Assembly (NCBI RefSeq): GCF_000024885.1
Contig: NC_013512.1
Location: forward strand, 1-64,000
DNA from: Sulfurospirillum deleyianum DSM 6946
GTDB taxonomy: Bacteria > Campylobacterota > Campylobacteria > Campylobacterales > Sulfurospirillaceae
Reading direction: 5' to 3'
DNA length: 64,000 nt
Positions 29,023 to 37,770 of this stretch are shown one piece after another. Made by a program: the position numbers and the translations under genes. Numbering within the stretch: the stretch's first letter is position 1; every line of letters begins with the position of its first letter. The notes below the pieces were generated by a model. That model was not told the DNA's origin. It searched no databases and saw nothing but the letters and a program-made list of their open reading frames with translations.

Positions 29023-29715
29023 ATGGAAGCCAAAGTCATCTCTTTACAAACAGGGCGTGTGCAACACTATGGCGATGCTAACAAAACAACTTTTTTTGAA
29101 AAAGCGTGGCAGAGCGGGTTTTTGAAAGAGCCTTGTGAGGGAAAAGTGCATGTGGGTTTTATGGGATTGGAGGGTGATGAAGTGGCTGATAGGCTTCATC
29201 ATGGAGGCATTCATAAGGCTCTCTTTGCGAACAGTTATGAAAACTATCCGCATTGGGCAGAGTTTCTAGCCCTTCCCTCGTTGCCGTATGGTGCTTTAGG
29301 AGAAAATCTAACCCTAAGCGGTTTGCATGAAAGCAGTGTGATGTTGGGCGATATTCACACCATTGGTTCTGCTATTTTACAGGTTTCGCAACCTCGAAAA
29401 CCTTGCTGGAAAATCTCACGCCGATGGAATCATCCTACCTTCACCCACGAAATTTTCACGAGTGGTTTGAGCGGTTGGTACTACACTGTTTTGCGTGAAG
29501 GAGAACTGCAAGCAGGAGAGAGCGTGAGTGTGCAAAGAGGCAGAGGTGACGCCATCTCAATTTGGGAGGCAAATGAAGCATTCAAAGAGCCTAACTTACA
29601 CGCAAAAACCCTTGAAGCGATTTTAAACATTCCTTCTCTTGCCCCTTCTTATTATGAGAGCATTGAAAAACGTCTGCGAAACGAAAGCGATTTGGGGTAC
29701 ATGAAAGTTGAGTAA
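29023..29715 (+). CDS. MOSC-domain protein (YiiM-like)
   Basis: A 230-aa cytosolic protein of the MOSC (molybdenum cofactor sulfurase C-terminal) superfamily. Conserved GDEVADRLHHGGIHKA and LGENLTLSG segments, and a cysteine in QPRKPCWK expected to bind molybdenum cofactor, are visible. YiiM-type proteins reduce N-hydroxylated bases such as 6-N-hydroxylaminopurine. Start 29023 is 6 nt after GAGGAG. It could share regulation with the selenium operon, but a 97-nt gap with two palindromes lies between. Confidence 0.85.
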   Translation: MEAKVISLQTGRVQHYGDANKTTFFEKAWQSGFLKEPCEGKVHVGFMGLEGDEVADRLHHGGIHKALFANSYENYPHWAEFLALPSLPYGALGENLTLSGLHESSVMLGDIHTIGSAILQVSQPRKPCWKISRRWNHPTFTHEIFTSGLSGWYYTVLREGELQAGESVSVQRGRGDAISIWEANEAFKEPNLHAKTLEAILNIPSLAPSYYESIEKRLRNESDLGYMKVE

Positions 29716-29770
29716 GTAAGATAGAAAAAGATTTGGTATAAATAAAAAAGAGACAATTGAAAAGGGAGCG

Positions 29771-30493
29771 TTATCGGTTTTTATTTAAAAAATAAATCGC
29801 AACTTGACAAAATTCAATGTATCCATCACTTTGTTTTCTTTGATATTTAGAAAGTTCAGTTTCAATTCTGCCTTTTTTAGTCCAATTATTTGTTAATCTC
29901 TTTAAAGCATTTATAATCGCTTCTCGTCGTGCTTTAAGATTTTGGCAATTAAGGTTTAAAACTTTGTGAATGTCATATCGAATGTTGGAATCTTCGTATA
30001 AATCAGCGTGATTGTTAAGTGTTTCTATCGTTTCAATTTTAATGAAATCCTTGTAGTAAATCAAACCTTTTGAGTTGAATCTAATATTTTGCATAATGCG
30101 ATTTTCAAGGGGATTTGCAAATAACTGTCTTTCTTTTTGATACGCTGCTCTACTTTTATCGCAATGCAGGTTACCTTTGCAACTTTTACCTTCACAGACA
30201 GCTAAAAAATTATCGTAATTTATTTGATGTTGCTTTCCTAATTCAACACTGTCTTTTACGTAGTTTTGCCCTATAATATGCTCAATAGAAGCATTGGATA
30301 AACTTATTTTTTGCATGCAATAAGCGCAAAGATAGCCTTGCTCTTCTAGTAAAGAAGTGAGAACTTCATTGCGGATAAAGTCATTTTTTGAAACATTATT
30401 ACTGACATCATCATAGGTGCTATCAGGAATTTTTTGTAGTTCAAGAAGTCTTCTATAGCCTACGCTATTCCTTTGTTTTTCAATAAATTTCAT
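29771..30493 (-). CDS. ptuB: HNH endonuclease of a Septu-like defence pair (PtuB-like)
   Basis: A nuclease of 240 aa. The HNH core has CAYC (C56, C59), E71-H72 in ASIEHIIGQ, the central N in INYDNFLAVC, and the distal C-x-H-x-C-D region (NLHCDKSR), typical of the TIGR02646-like HNH proteins paired with ATPases in Septu and some retron systems. Its start overlaps the ATPase stop (TAATG). No reverse transcriptase or retron RNA is seen beside it, so a stand-alone type I Septu is the best reading. It contains no palindrome copy. Confidence 0.8.
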   Translation of the reverse strand: MKFIEKQRNSVGYRRLLELQKIPDSTYDDVSNNVSKNDFIRNEVLTSLLEEQGYLCAYCMQKISLSNASIEHIIGQNYVKDSVELGKQHQINYDNFLAVCEGKSCKGNLHCDKSRAAYQKERQLFANPLENRIMQNIRFNSKGLIYYKDFIKIETIETLNNHADLYEDSNIRYDIHKVLNLNCQNLKARREAIINALKRLTNNWTKKGRIETELSKYQRKQSDGYIEFCQVAIYFLNKNR

Positions 30494-31815
30494 TACGGTT
30501 TCAACACATCTAACATCGTTTGCGCTTCAATCACAATAGCATCGCGCTCACCGTAATCTTTTTTAAGTTCGGTTAATAATTCTTCTGCTCTTTCTATATT
30601 CTCATCATCTAAAAAGCCAAAAAGATTATCTACTTTATCTTCATACTCTTGTGTTCTTTTGGGAACACCCATAAAATCATATAAAATTGAATTAATGTCT
30701 CGACCTTTAGAAAAAATCTCTGATTGAGACTGTTTGCCATCTTCTAAAACAATAATTTTTTCTTTTTCAATGCTTCTTAAGAGAATTGGGCTATGAGTCG
30801 TACAAATAAATTGAATATTAGGAAATACTTTTTGTAAATCACCGATAATTTTCATTTGCCATTTGGGATGTAAATGTAAATCTAGCTCATCAATAAGTAC
30901 AACGCCAGAAGTGTTTTCACTTGCTTCTCCACCAAAATGAGGATTTAAAATAGCAGCTCTTCTTGCAATGTCACAAAACAATCCTAAAATGGTTCTTTGC
31001 CCATCACTAAGGTGCTCAAAAGGAATAGACTTGTCTTCAAAATCGACAATAACACGACCTTCTTCAAAATCAAAACTTATATCGGTACAGTTTTCAAGAG
31101 CGTTTCTGACAGCATTTTTGATAGATAGTAAAACAGGGGTTTCTTCTTTTAGCTGAAGAGATGCCAATTCATGTTTTAAAAGCCATTCGCCTATCGCTTC
31201 ATGATTTGCCCCGGTATGGAAACAATCGACATAAGGATCAAAACGTGAGTATTGTGCTTTAGCAGAAGCTTCAATATTGAGTTGATTTTTTGCGAGCCAC
31301 AATCTATCACATTCATAAACAGCTATTAATGGCAAATCGAAAGTTCGTCCTTTATCTACATAATTTAAGATATCAGAGCCAAGAGTATTAAAATTAAGCG
31401 AATACCACGTAGAAAAAGTTCCGTCTGCTGGGTTTTCATATTGAATTGAACCACTTAAGCTTGTCTCTTGATTTTCTTGTCTTCTCCTCGTCCATTCTAC
31501 ATTGGCCTTACGGTCATTAGAATATCTATTTATAACTCGTGCTTCACCGTAAGTTTTGATTAGAGTATCTTTAGTTTTATCAAATCGTCCATCTTTTTGA
31601 ATTTCTCTGATCTCATTTTTTTCTATAGGACGTAAGTTTCTATCGTCTTTAATATATGCATTCGCCCAGCCACCAAGCGCAACAGCAAGTGCTCGTAAAA
31701 GTGAGCTTTTACCGCTTCCGTTGATACCAATAATGAGATTGAAATGTTCATTGAAGCTAAATTCTACTTTATCAAACAATTTAAAATTTTCTATTTCTAT
31801 TTTATCTATTCTCAT
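30493..31815 (-). CDS. ptuA: AAA/SMC-like ATPase of a Septu-like defence pair (PtuA-like)
   Basis: An ATPase of 440 aa. Walker A is GINGSGKSS (30-38), the ABC-like signature region is LSDGQRTILG, Walker B VVLIDELDLHLHP, and the switch TTHSPILLRS. This is the overcoming-lysogenisation-defect/SMC-type ATPase layout of PtuA, which senses infection and controls the HNH nuclease. The pair lies between MOSC and Memo genes without integrase or tRNA, suggesting an accessory insertion. The whole 28996-32690 interval lacks the palindrome that is frequent elsewhere. Confidence 0.8.
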   Translation of the reverse strand: MRIDKIEIENFKLFDKVEFSFNEHFNLIIGINGSGKSSLLRALAVALGGWANAYIKDDRNLRPIEKNEIREIQKDGRFDKTKDTLIKTYGEARVINRYSNDRKANVEWTRRRQENQETSLSGSIQYENPADGTFSTWYSLNFNTLGSDILNYVDKGRTFDLPLIAVYECDRLWLAKNQLNIEASAKAQYSRFDPYVDCFHTGANHEAIGEWLLKHELASLQLKEETPVLLSIKNAVRNALENCTDISFDFEEGRVIVDFEDKSIPFEHLSDGQRTILGLFCDIARRAAILNPHFGGEASENTSGVVLIDELDLHLHPKWQMKIIGDLQKVFPNIQFICTTHSPILLRSIEKEKIIVLEDGKQSQSEIFSKGRDINSILYDFMGVPKRTQEYEDKVDNLFGFLDDENIERAEELLTELKKDYGERDAIVIEAQTMLDVLKP

Positions 31816-31884
31816 GTGATAGGGCTTTCTTGTTAAATGATGGATATTTTAGCAAAAATGTTAGAAACAAATGTATATTTATTT

Positions 31885-32676
31885 CTACCCCAGCACAAAC
31901 GACGTATATCCGACCACACGACTCGCATCGCCACTGCGATCAAAACTGGTGCGGTAATCTAAAAAGTGGGGTTTTAGGTGATGCTTTTCTGCTACATGTA
32001 CCAGTGCTTTAATCCCCGTAATGCCACAGGCTTCACATCCGTTTGAGAGGGCAGGAAGGTCGAGATTTTGGATGGCTTGAATGCAGTGATTGTCCAGCTC
32101 ATTTGCTTCTTCTTCACTATGAAAATGGCTCAAATCAGTACTCACCACCAGTAGTCTCCCCTCTTCTTTTAGTACCTCATCCATCAGATTGGAAAGTTCC
32201 CCATGGGTGATGTCGCCATAGACGATTTCAACGACTTTGACATGTTTGAAATAGTGGCGAATAAAAGGCATTTGCACCTCAGTGGAGTGTTCTTCATGCG
32301 CACTAGGATGAAAGCTAAGAAATGAAAAGCGTTTTTGCAGTGCATGGGAATACTCTAAATCAATCGCAATCTCCCCGCATGGGGTATGATAGCTCTCATA
32401 AAGAGCAATGGAAGCCCCTTCAAGATAGATGCGATGACTAGGGCCTATAACGACCACACAGTGAATATCAGAGCGTTTAGAAGCGGTGTAGTGGTAAGCG
32501 AGGTTGGCTGTGTACCCGCTGTAAACGTACCCTGCATGAGGAACAATGAGCGCTTTGGGTACAATCGTACATGTTGGCTCTTTGATTTGACTCTCAAAGT
32601 GAGTGATAAAGGCTTTAATATCGTGGCAACTTTCTGGATAAAACATGCCAGCGACAGCAGATTTTCGTGTTTTCAT
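31885..32676 (-). CDS. Memo-family protein (AmmeMemoRadiSam system protein B)
   Basis: A 263-aa cytosolic protein of the Memo/LigB-like fold. Visible conserved parts are VPHAGYVYSGYTANLAY, GPSHR, HSTEVQMPF and STDLSHFHS; the histidines and a cysteine (CGITG) correspond to a metal-type site. In bacteria it co-occurs with an AMMECR1 protein and a radical SAM enzyme in modification of unknown targets. The AMMECR1 gene lies 28 nt upstream in the same direction; no radical SAM partner is adjacent. Confidence 0.85.
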   Translation of the reverse strand: MKTRKSAVAGMFYPESCHDIKAFITHFESQIKEPTCTIVPKALIVPHAGYVYSGYTANLAYHYTASKRSDIHCVVVIGPSHRIYLEGASIALYESYHTPCGEIAIDLEYSHALQKRFSFLSFHPSAHEEHSTEVQMPFIRHYFKHVKVVEIVYGDITHGELSNLMDEVLKEEGRLLVVSTDLSHFHSEEEANELDNHCIQAIQNLDLPALSNGCEACGITGIKALVHVAEKHHLKPHFLDYRTSFDRSGDASRVVGYTSFVLG

Positions 32677-32690
32677 CCACGTGTTCTCCT

Positions 32691-32702
32691 TTTACATGTA
32701 AA
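32691..32702. repeat. Palindrome copy fused to the ribosome binding site of the Memo gene
   Basis: On the minus strand TTTACATGTAAA runs directly into AAGGAG, 9 nt before the Memo start codon, in the only gap (28 nt) of this two-gene operon. Binding or folding here could affect translation. Confidence 0.85.
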
Positions 32703-32704
32703 GC

Positions 32705-33247
32705 TTACGCTATTTTTTCAACCCTGTATCGTGAAATTTTTGGGTGCACATCTAAACAATCTGAGTCCATGCCCGCTTTGTAACATAGATGAGAAAAAAA
32801 GTGCTCAAACGTTGGCAACTGTTCCCATACTTGAGGTAAAAAAGTGGCTTTGTGGGCTCCATACTCTAAAATAATACCATCACTTCCTATAATGACTTTC
32901 GACTTTAAATCCTCAGTTGTGCTGTATTCAATCACTTCAGGCTCACTTAGAAGAGAGACTTCTATCTTTACATGTAAAAACTCTTGCGCACTTAAAGGAT
33001 AAAAGCGTGGGTCATCAAACGCAGCCGCTTTGGCATTGTAAATGAGATCATCTAAAAGTGAGCGATGGGCAACCAATGAGCCAATACACCCACGCAGTGC
33101 TCCATGCAGAGTGAGGGTAACAAAGGTTGCTTTAGGGTTTGAAAGTTCAGGATATTTTTCTAAAAGAAGTTTTTTATCGAGGGTGTTGGTTTGTTTTAAG
33201 CCATCACTAATGGCTTGTTTTGCGATGCTTAGGATTACATTTTTCAT
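32705..33247 (-). CDS. AMMECR1-domain protein (AmmeMemoRadiSam system protein A)
   Basis: A 180-aa cytosolic protein with the AMMECR1 signature LRGCIGSL, followed by AKAAAFDDPRFYPLS and the C-terminal segment around PQVWEQLP. Its biochemical role is not settled. Start 33247 is selected by a strong GAAGGAGG 7 nt upstream; longer frames have no such signal. A palindrome copy at 32967 is read FLHVK. Confidence 0.88.
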   Translation of the reverse strand: MKNVILSIAKQAISDGLKQTNTLDKKLLLEKYPELSNPKATFVTLTLHGALRGCIGSLVAHRSLLDDLIYNAKAAAFDDPRFYPLSAQEFLHVKIEVSLLSEPEVIEYSTTEDLKSKVIIGSDGIILEYGAHKATFLPQVWEQLPTFEHFFSHLCYKAGMDSDCLDVHPKISRYRVEKIA

Positions 33248-33339
33248 CTTGCCTCCTTCGTCTAAGGTATTATAGAGCAAATTTTTACATGTAATGTTAA
33301 AAATGGTACACTTTGCCTTTCTTTTAAAGGAGTTTTTGG

Positions 33340-33738
33340 ATGAAACACACACTATCTCTTATTCTTTTTGCTGCTCTTTTTTCAGGGTGTAGCATGAGTT
33401 TGAATTACACATTTTGGAGTCAAAAAGCACCGGAGCCAACAGTAGCTGTGGTCAAAGAGATGAAAATAGCCCCTGCCAATCCTTTATTGATGTACGAACT
33501 TGATATAACAGAGCGTCCGTATACCAGTTTAGGCGAAATAGAAGTAAGCCTCACGAAACTCAATCCTTGGGGAAAAGAACCCACCAAAGAAGAAGCCGAA
33601 GCCAAACTCAAAGAAGAAGGCTTGAAAAAAGGCGCTGATGCGCTTATTTTTGTGCGTTATGAAAAAGTGGGTGTCTCTTACAATCGTTGGAGTGGCATCG
33701 AAGCTAAAGCGCAAGCTGTGAAGTTTTCACGCTATTAA
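33340..33738 (+). CDS. Predicted lipoprotein, DUF4156/YbjQ-like
   Basis: A 132-aa protein with a signal peptide and lipobox LFSGC. The mature part resembles small surface lipoproteins with the pattern GADALIFVRYEKVG...AQAVKF near the end, similar to DUF4156/YbjQ-like pentamer-forming folds. The function is unknown. AAAGGAG lies upstream of the start. It is divergent from AMMECR1, and a near palindrome (TTTACATGTAAT, 33284) is in the shared promoter region. Confidence 0.65.
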   Translation: MKHTLSLILFAALFSGCSMSLNYTFWSQKAPEPTVAVVKEMKIAPANPLLMYELDITERPYTSLGEIEVSLTKLNPWGKEPTKEEAEAKLKEEGLKKGADALIFVRYEKVGVSYNRWSGIEAKAQAVKFSRY

Positions 33739-33741
33739 ATC

Positions 33742-34638
33742 ATGAACAACAAAAATATTTTTTATCTTTTACTCTTTTTTGGCATGATTGCATGGGGTGG
33801 TTCATGGGTGAATGTGAAAGTTTTAGGAGACTATATCAGTGCGTATGAGATGATTTTTATGCGTTTTGGCATTACCGCACTTACGATGGTTCCTATCATT
33901 ATCTGGTTAAAACACTCGTTTAAAATCGACCTTAAAAGTTTGGGCTTAGTAACCCTTGTTTCCATCACGCTCATTTTCTATAACAAATACTACTATTTGG
34001 GAACAAAATTTGGCACAGCCTCCCTAGGTGGTGCGATGGTCACCACACTGATTCCTATTTTGACCTTTGTTTTTTTAGCGCTTTTAGGCAGTAAAAAAGT
34101 GAGTAAAAAAGATGCTCTAGCCCTCTTTATTGGAGCGATTGGGGTACTCACAATGATGCATATTTGGAGTTTTGATACGGAGCGTATCTTTGTCATACAA
34201 AACCTCTACTTTCTACTCGCAGCGATTTTATGGGCGATTTTGACCATTATCAGTTCCAAATCCACAAAGATTTCACCCATTGTGTTTACCTTTTACATGT
34301 ACATTATCACGGTGGCTTTGGATTGGCTCTTTTTTGTGGATGTGCGTTCGATGGCATTTGAGACGTTTGATGGTATCTTTTGGCTCAATATAGCGCTCAT
34401 CTCCCTTGCCGCCTCCACGTTTACCAATACCATCTACTTCTTAGGCATTGAAAAACTAGGTGCGGCAGAGGTGAGTTCGTTTATTTTTTTGGTTCCTTTT
34501 TCAGCCATCATTTTAAGTGCCATTTTTCTGGGTGAAAAACTTGATGGGTTTATTATTTTAGGAACGATTTTGACACTTTTTGCGGTGAAGATGCTCAATA
34601 ATATTAGAGTTTTAAAGCGACGCCCAAAAAGCGTTTAA
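33742..34638 (+). CDS. EamA/DMT-family transporter
   Basis: An inner-membrane protein of 298 aa with ten hydrophobic segments made of two EamA repeats. The N-terminal MIAWGGSWVNVKVLG and the C-terminal LGEKLDGFIILGTILTL segments are typical of the drug/metabolite transporter group. The substrate is unknown. It starts 3 nt after the lipoprotein stop, and its 3' end overlaps the convergent esterase gene by 35 nt. Confidence 0.83.
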   Translation: MNNKNIFYLLLFFGMIAWGGSWVNVKVLGDYISAYEMIFMRFGITALTMVPIIIWLKHSFKIDLKSLGLVTLVSITLIFYNKYYYLGTKFGTASLGGAMVTTLIPILTFVFLALLGSKKVSKKDALALFIGAIGVLTMMHIWSFDTERIFVIQNLYFLLAAILWAILTIISSKSTKISPIVFTFYMYIITVALDWLFFVDVRSMAFETFDGIFWLNIALISLAASTFTNTIYFLGIEKLGAAEVSSFIFLVPFSAIILSAIFLGEKLDGFIILGTILTLFAVKMLNNIRVLKRRPKSV

Positions 34639-35176
34639 TGCTCTGCATATGGCGCTCAAGTCCCTCAAAGCTATGAGTGCCACCCTCTTCAACAATCATC
34701 TTCGACCCCTCTAAAACCTCTAGCGCTTCTTCGTAGTCTAAGACCTCATCGCCTTTTTGAAGTAAAACGAGAAGATTTTCAAGGTTTGGCTCTTCGATTT
34801 CATAACTCTCCAACATCTCTAAGTGTCCTTCATTCCACTCATAGCTTGAGTTATCGTAGTAGTTCACCCCATGATTTAAGGCACGCTCTAAGGTCTCAGG
34901 CGCATTCACCGCTGGGTTAATCAGTACGGCTTTGAGATTGTATTTATCGCCCAAATAGAGTGCGTAGTAGCCACCCAGTGATGCTCCAATGAGATGCACA
35001 GGCTCGTGCTCCATGTAGGATTCGATAAGTTCACTGAGTGTTTTAATAGCAAGGTCAGGGATAGTCGGCAAGGATGGCGCAATAAAACGAATGTTATTTT
35101 CTTGGCAATACGCACGAAGCAACTTCGCCTTACTCGCCTCCCCGCTTGAGCCAAATCCGTGAATGTAAATAATCAT
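34604..35176 (-). CDS. YqiA-like alpha/beta-hydrolase (UPF0227)
   Basis: A cytosolic esterase of 190 aa. The nucleophile elbow is GASLGG, and the acid and histidine are likely D in GDEVLDY and H in GGTHSF near the C-terminus. The N-terminal YIHGFGSSGEASKA is the usual start of this short family. The physiological substrate is unknown. Its upstream region contains copy B of the two-hairpin repeat. Confidence 0.83.
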   Translation of the reverse strand: MIIYIHGFGSSGEASKAKLLRAYCQENNIRFIAPSLPTIPDLAIKTLSELIESYMEHEPVHLIGASLGGYYALYLGDKYNLKAVLINPAVNAPETLERALNHGVNYYDNSSYEWNEGHLEMLESYEIEEPNLENLLVLLQKGDEVLDYEEALEVLEGSKMIVEEGGTHSFEGLERHMQSIKRFLGVALKL

Positions 35177-35199
35177 GTTGAGCCTTTAAAAATAAACGA

Positions 35200-35287
35200 A
35201 TAAAATAAGCACCAAAAGTGCGTGGGCTTTCTGCCGAAGAAAACCTAGTGTTAACGTAGTTTTTAAAGCTTTGCTTTGAAAACGTGT
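35200..35287. repeat. Two-hairpin structured repeat, copy B
   Basis: Same order as copy A (9167-9278): ATAAAATAAG, hairpin GCAC-CAAAA-GTGC, then CCTAGTG-TT-AACGTA, an 11-bp stem with TTT loop (35259-35283), then GTGT. Stem bases differ from copy A but pairing is kept, indicating selection on structure. It lies between a divergent esterase gene and the small protein before formate dehydrogenase. Confidence 0.6.
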
Positions 35288-35311
35288 GTAGAGTTCTGTT
35301 AAGAACTCTAC
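35288..35311. terminator. Perfect 10-bp hairpin GTAGAGTTCT/AGAACTCTAC
   Basis: The stem closes over a GTTA loop directly after the structured repeat and about 30 nt before a -10 box (TATAAT, 35343-35348) for the downstream genes. No T run follows on the plus strand, so an operator or insulator role is as likely as termination. Confidence 0.45.
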
Positions 35312-35374
35312 TAAATGGAGTATAGCAAAAGTTTCGTTAGGCTATAATACGCGTAATAACTAAGAGAGGGTAAG

Positions 35375-35659
35375 ATGAAATTGGAAGTATTAGAGGCACG
35401 AAAAATTATCACCATGGTCATGGGCGATAAGCGAGCGTTAAGTAAAACCGATGCCGAGTTGGGGCTGATTTTAAAGAAAAGATTGACCAAAAAAGAGTGT
35501 GCTGTTTTAAATGCGGAAGCTACCAAAAGCGATAAAAACGCTCTGATGGCTGAGCAAAAAATTGATGAAATACGGTATGAAGCACTTAAAGCATCTGCCA
35601 TTAAAAAGATGAAAAATGAGTCTGTACACGGGGACTTTTACTATACCAAAGGCGAATAG
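35375..35659 (+). CDS. Small charged protein preceding formate dehydrogenase
   Basis: A 94-aa Lys/Glu/Ala-rich, mostly helical protein with no family I recognise. Its stop codon adjoins the start of the formate dehydrogenase gene without a gap, a -10 box TATAAT (35343-35348) lies upstream, and AGAGAGGG precedes the ATG, so it is certainly expressed with that enzyme. An assembly chaperone role would fit the position but is only inference. Confidence 0.7.
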   Translation: MKLEVLEARKIITMVMGDKRALSKTDAELGLILKKRLTKKECAVLNAEATKSDKNALMAEQKIDEIRYEALKASAIKKMKNESVHGDFYYTKGE

Positions 35660-37744
35660 ATGGAACATGTGGATGTGATTGATAGCGTTTGTACCTATTG
35701 TGGCGTAGGGTGTGACATCAGTGCGAGTGTGAAAGAGAATAAAATCATTGATATTTCAGCGCATCCTGAGGGTGTTGTGTCTCAAGGAAATTTGTGTGTC
35801 AAGGGCAAATACGGTTACGCTTTTTTAGATGCGCATGATCGTCTAAAAACCCCACGCATTCGCAAACGGTTTTTGGAAGATAACCCTAAAATCTACGATG
35901 CGATTGCTTTACATGTAAAGCCTTTAGATGAGACGTGGAGTGAGGTAAGCTTAGAGGGTGCCACCACGGCGGCTGCGATGAAACTCCAAGAGATTCAAAA
36001 AAAGTATGGCTCAAAAAGTATCTGCTCCATTGGTGGGGCTAGAACTTCGTGTGAAAGCTCTTATCTGCTTCAAAAGTTCACCCGTCAAACGCTAGGTTCT
36101 CCGCATGTCGATAACTGCGCACGCATTTGCCATGCACCCAGCCTAAAAGGGATGCGCACCACCATTGGTGAAGGGGCTGCGACCAATCCGTACAATGATA
36201 TTTACAATGCTGAGTTTATGATCGTGTTTGGCTCAAATACCACCGAAGCCCATCCGATTATTGCCAATCGTATTGTGGATGTGGCAGGCAAACATGACAA
36301 TCTAGCCGTGTTTGATGTACGAGAAATTACCCTACACCGCTTTGCCAAATACAAAGGCATTATCCCTCATGAAGCCAATCTACTTGTTTTAAACATGATG
36401 GCGTATGTGATTATTACCGAAGAGCTTTACAATGAGCATTTTTTAGCAGATCGTACCAAAGGCTTTGAAAGCTTTAAAGAGAAAATTTTAAACGACCCGT
36501 ATGCCAATCCAGCCTACTTTGAGAAACTTGAGGGATATGAAAGCTTAAGTAAACTGATTCCTAAAGTCGCTCGTGAATATGCCCTTAAAAAGTCGATGAT
36601 TTTTTGGGGTTTAGGCGTGACCGAGCATATTGATGGCTCATACGCCGTTATGGCAATTACGCATTTAGCTTTGATGACAGGCAACATCGGAAAACCAGGG
36701 GCAGGACTGATGCCTTTGCGTGGTCAAAACAATGTTCAAGGTGCGTGTGATATGGGGATGCTTCCTTACTATGACCCTGATTATCAAACGCCTAAAGAGA
36801 TAGGTTTAATGACCCCTCAATTGGTGGATGAAATGCTCGATGGACGTATTAAAGCGGTGATTAATATGGGCGAAGATCTCACCCATGTGCACCCCAATAG
36901 CAACAAAGTCAACCACGCCCTTGATCAGGTAGAGTTTTTAATGGTGCAAGAGCTTTTTATGACCGATATTGCCAAACGTGCGGATATTGTCATTGGGGTG
37001 AAATCTGCCTATGAAAAAACAGGCGTGTATGTCAATGCCATGCGACGACTTCACCTCTCTCAACCGCTTGTCACGTCTGATTTGCCAGATGATTGGGAAG
37101 TGATTAAGCTTGTGGAGAATAAATTAGGCGGAAATTATACCTATGAAAACTCAAAGCAGATTTGGGATGAAGTGCGTGAAGTGGCATACAGACGCTTTTC
37201 GGGGGCGAGTTATAACAGACTAGAGCGTCACCGTATTCGTGGGCTACAATGGCCAGTTCACACGGAGGATACGCCTATTTTGCATCAGTTAGACTTTAGA
37301 ACCGAAGATGGCTATGGCGAGTTTCACTACCACCAGTACGAGCTTCGAGGTATGGTACAGGAGTTGGTAGAAAAAAACCTGACAGGCTACTACCTCACCA
37401 CAGGCAGAACCTTAGCTCAGTACAATAACGCTTCACAAACGAGTCGCTGTGACAAACTCCATAAACGCTACGATGAGACTGTTTTGTTCGTGCATGAGGA
37501 TGACGCAAAAGATTTTACCAGTGATCGAGTCATGCTAAAAACCGCCTTTGGACAAAGCGCACCTATTAGCATTAAATTTACGGATAAAATAAAACCCAAA
37601 ACACTGTTTTGCACCTTTCATCACGGAAAAGCAGGTATTAATCGCCTCTTTGGAGATAGAAGTGATGTTTTCACTCTTACTGCAGCATTTAAGTCCATTA
37701 AAGTAGAAATTATGAATGATGAAGATTCTAGAGATTCTTTTTAG
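35660..37744 (+). CDS. Formate dehydrogenase alpha subunit, cysteine type (FdhF/FdhA-like)
   Basis: A molybdopterin oxidoreductase of 694 aa with no Tat signal, so cytosolic. The N-terminal 4Fe-4S cluster has C11, C14, C18 and C46, followed by the electron-relay KGKYG. The metal ligand is C157 in ARICHAP where E. coli FdhF has selenocysteine, with H158 beside it. The conserved arginine lies in RGQNNVQGACDMG. It probably oxidises formate or works in CO2 reduction; no hydrogenase or beta subunit genes are adjacent. A palindrome copy at 35908 is read LHVK. Confidence 0.85.
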   Translation: MEHVDVIDSVCTYCGVGCDISASVKENKIIDISAHPEGVVSQGNLCVKGKYGYAFLDAHDRLKTPRIRKRFLEDNPKIYDAIALHVKPLDETWSEVSLEGATTAAAMKLQEIQKKYGSKSICSIGGARTSCESSYLLQKFTRQTLGSPHVDNCARICHAPSLKGMRTTIGEGAATNPYNDIYNAEFMIVFGSNTTEAHPIIANRIVDVAGKHDNLAVFDVREITLHRFAKYKGIIPHEANLLVLNMMAYVIITEELYNEHFLADRTKGFESFKEKILNDPYANPAYFEKLEGYESLSKLIPKVAREYALKKSMIFWGLGVTEHIDGSYAVMAITHLALMTGNIGKPGAGLMPLRGQNNVQGACDMGMLPYYDPDYQTPKEIGLMTPQLVDEMLDGRIKAVINMGEDLTHVHPNSNKVNHALDQVEFLMVQELFMTDIAKRADIVIGVKSAYEKTGVYVNAMRRLHLSQPLVTSDLPDDWEVIKLVENKLGGNYTYENSKQIWDEVREVAYRRFSGASYNRLERHRIRGLQWPVHTEDTPILHQLDFRTEDGYGEFHYHQYELRGMVQELVEKNLTGYYLTTGRTLAQYNNASQTSRCDKLHKRYDETVLFVHEDDAKDFTSDRVMLKTAFGQSAPISIKFTDKIKPKTLFCTFHHGKAGINRLFGDRSDVFTLTAAFKSIKVEIMNDEDSRDSF

Positions 37745-37770
37745 AAAAGAGATAATGTAAGGGATTGTTT

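Noticed and set aside
29771-31815. Retron system (HNH and ATPase of the Ec78 type)
   Set aside because: The HNH protein resembles those in retrons, but there is no reverse transcriptase frame or msr/msd-like repeat in the flanking 55-70 nt gaps, so a stand-alone Septu pair is preferred.
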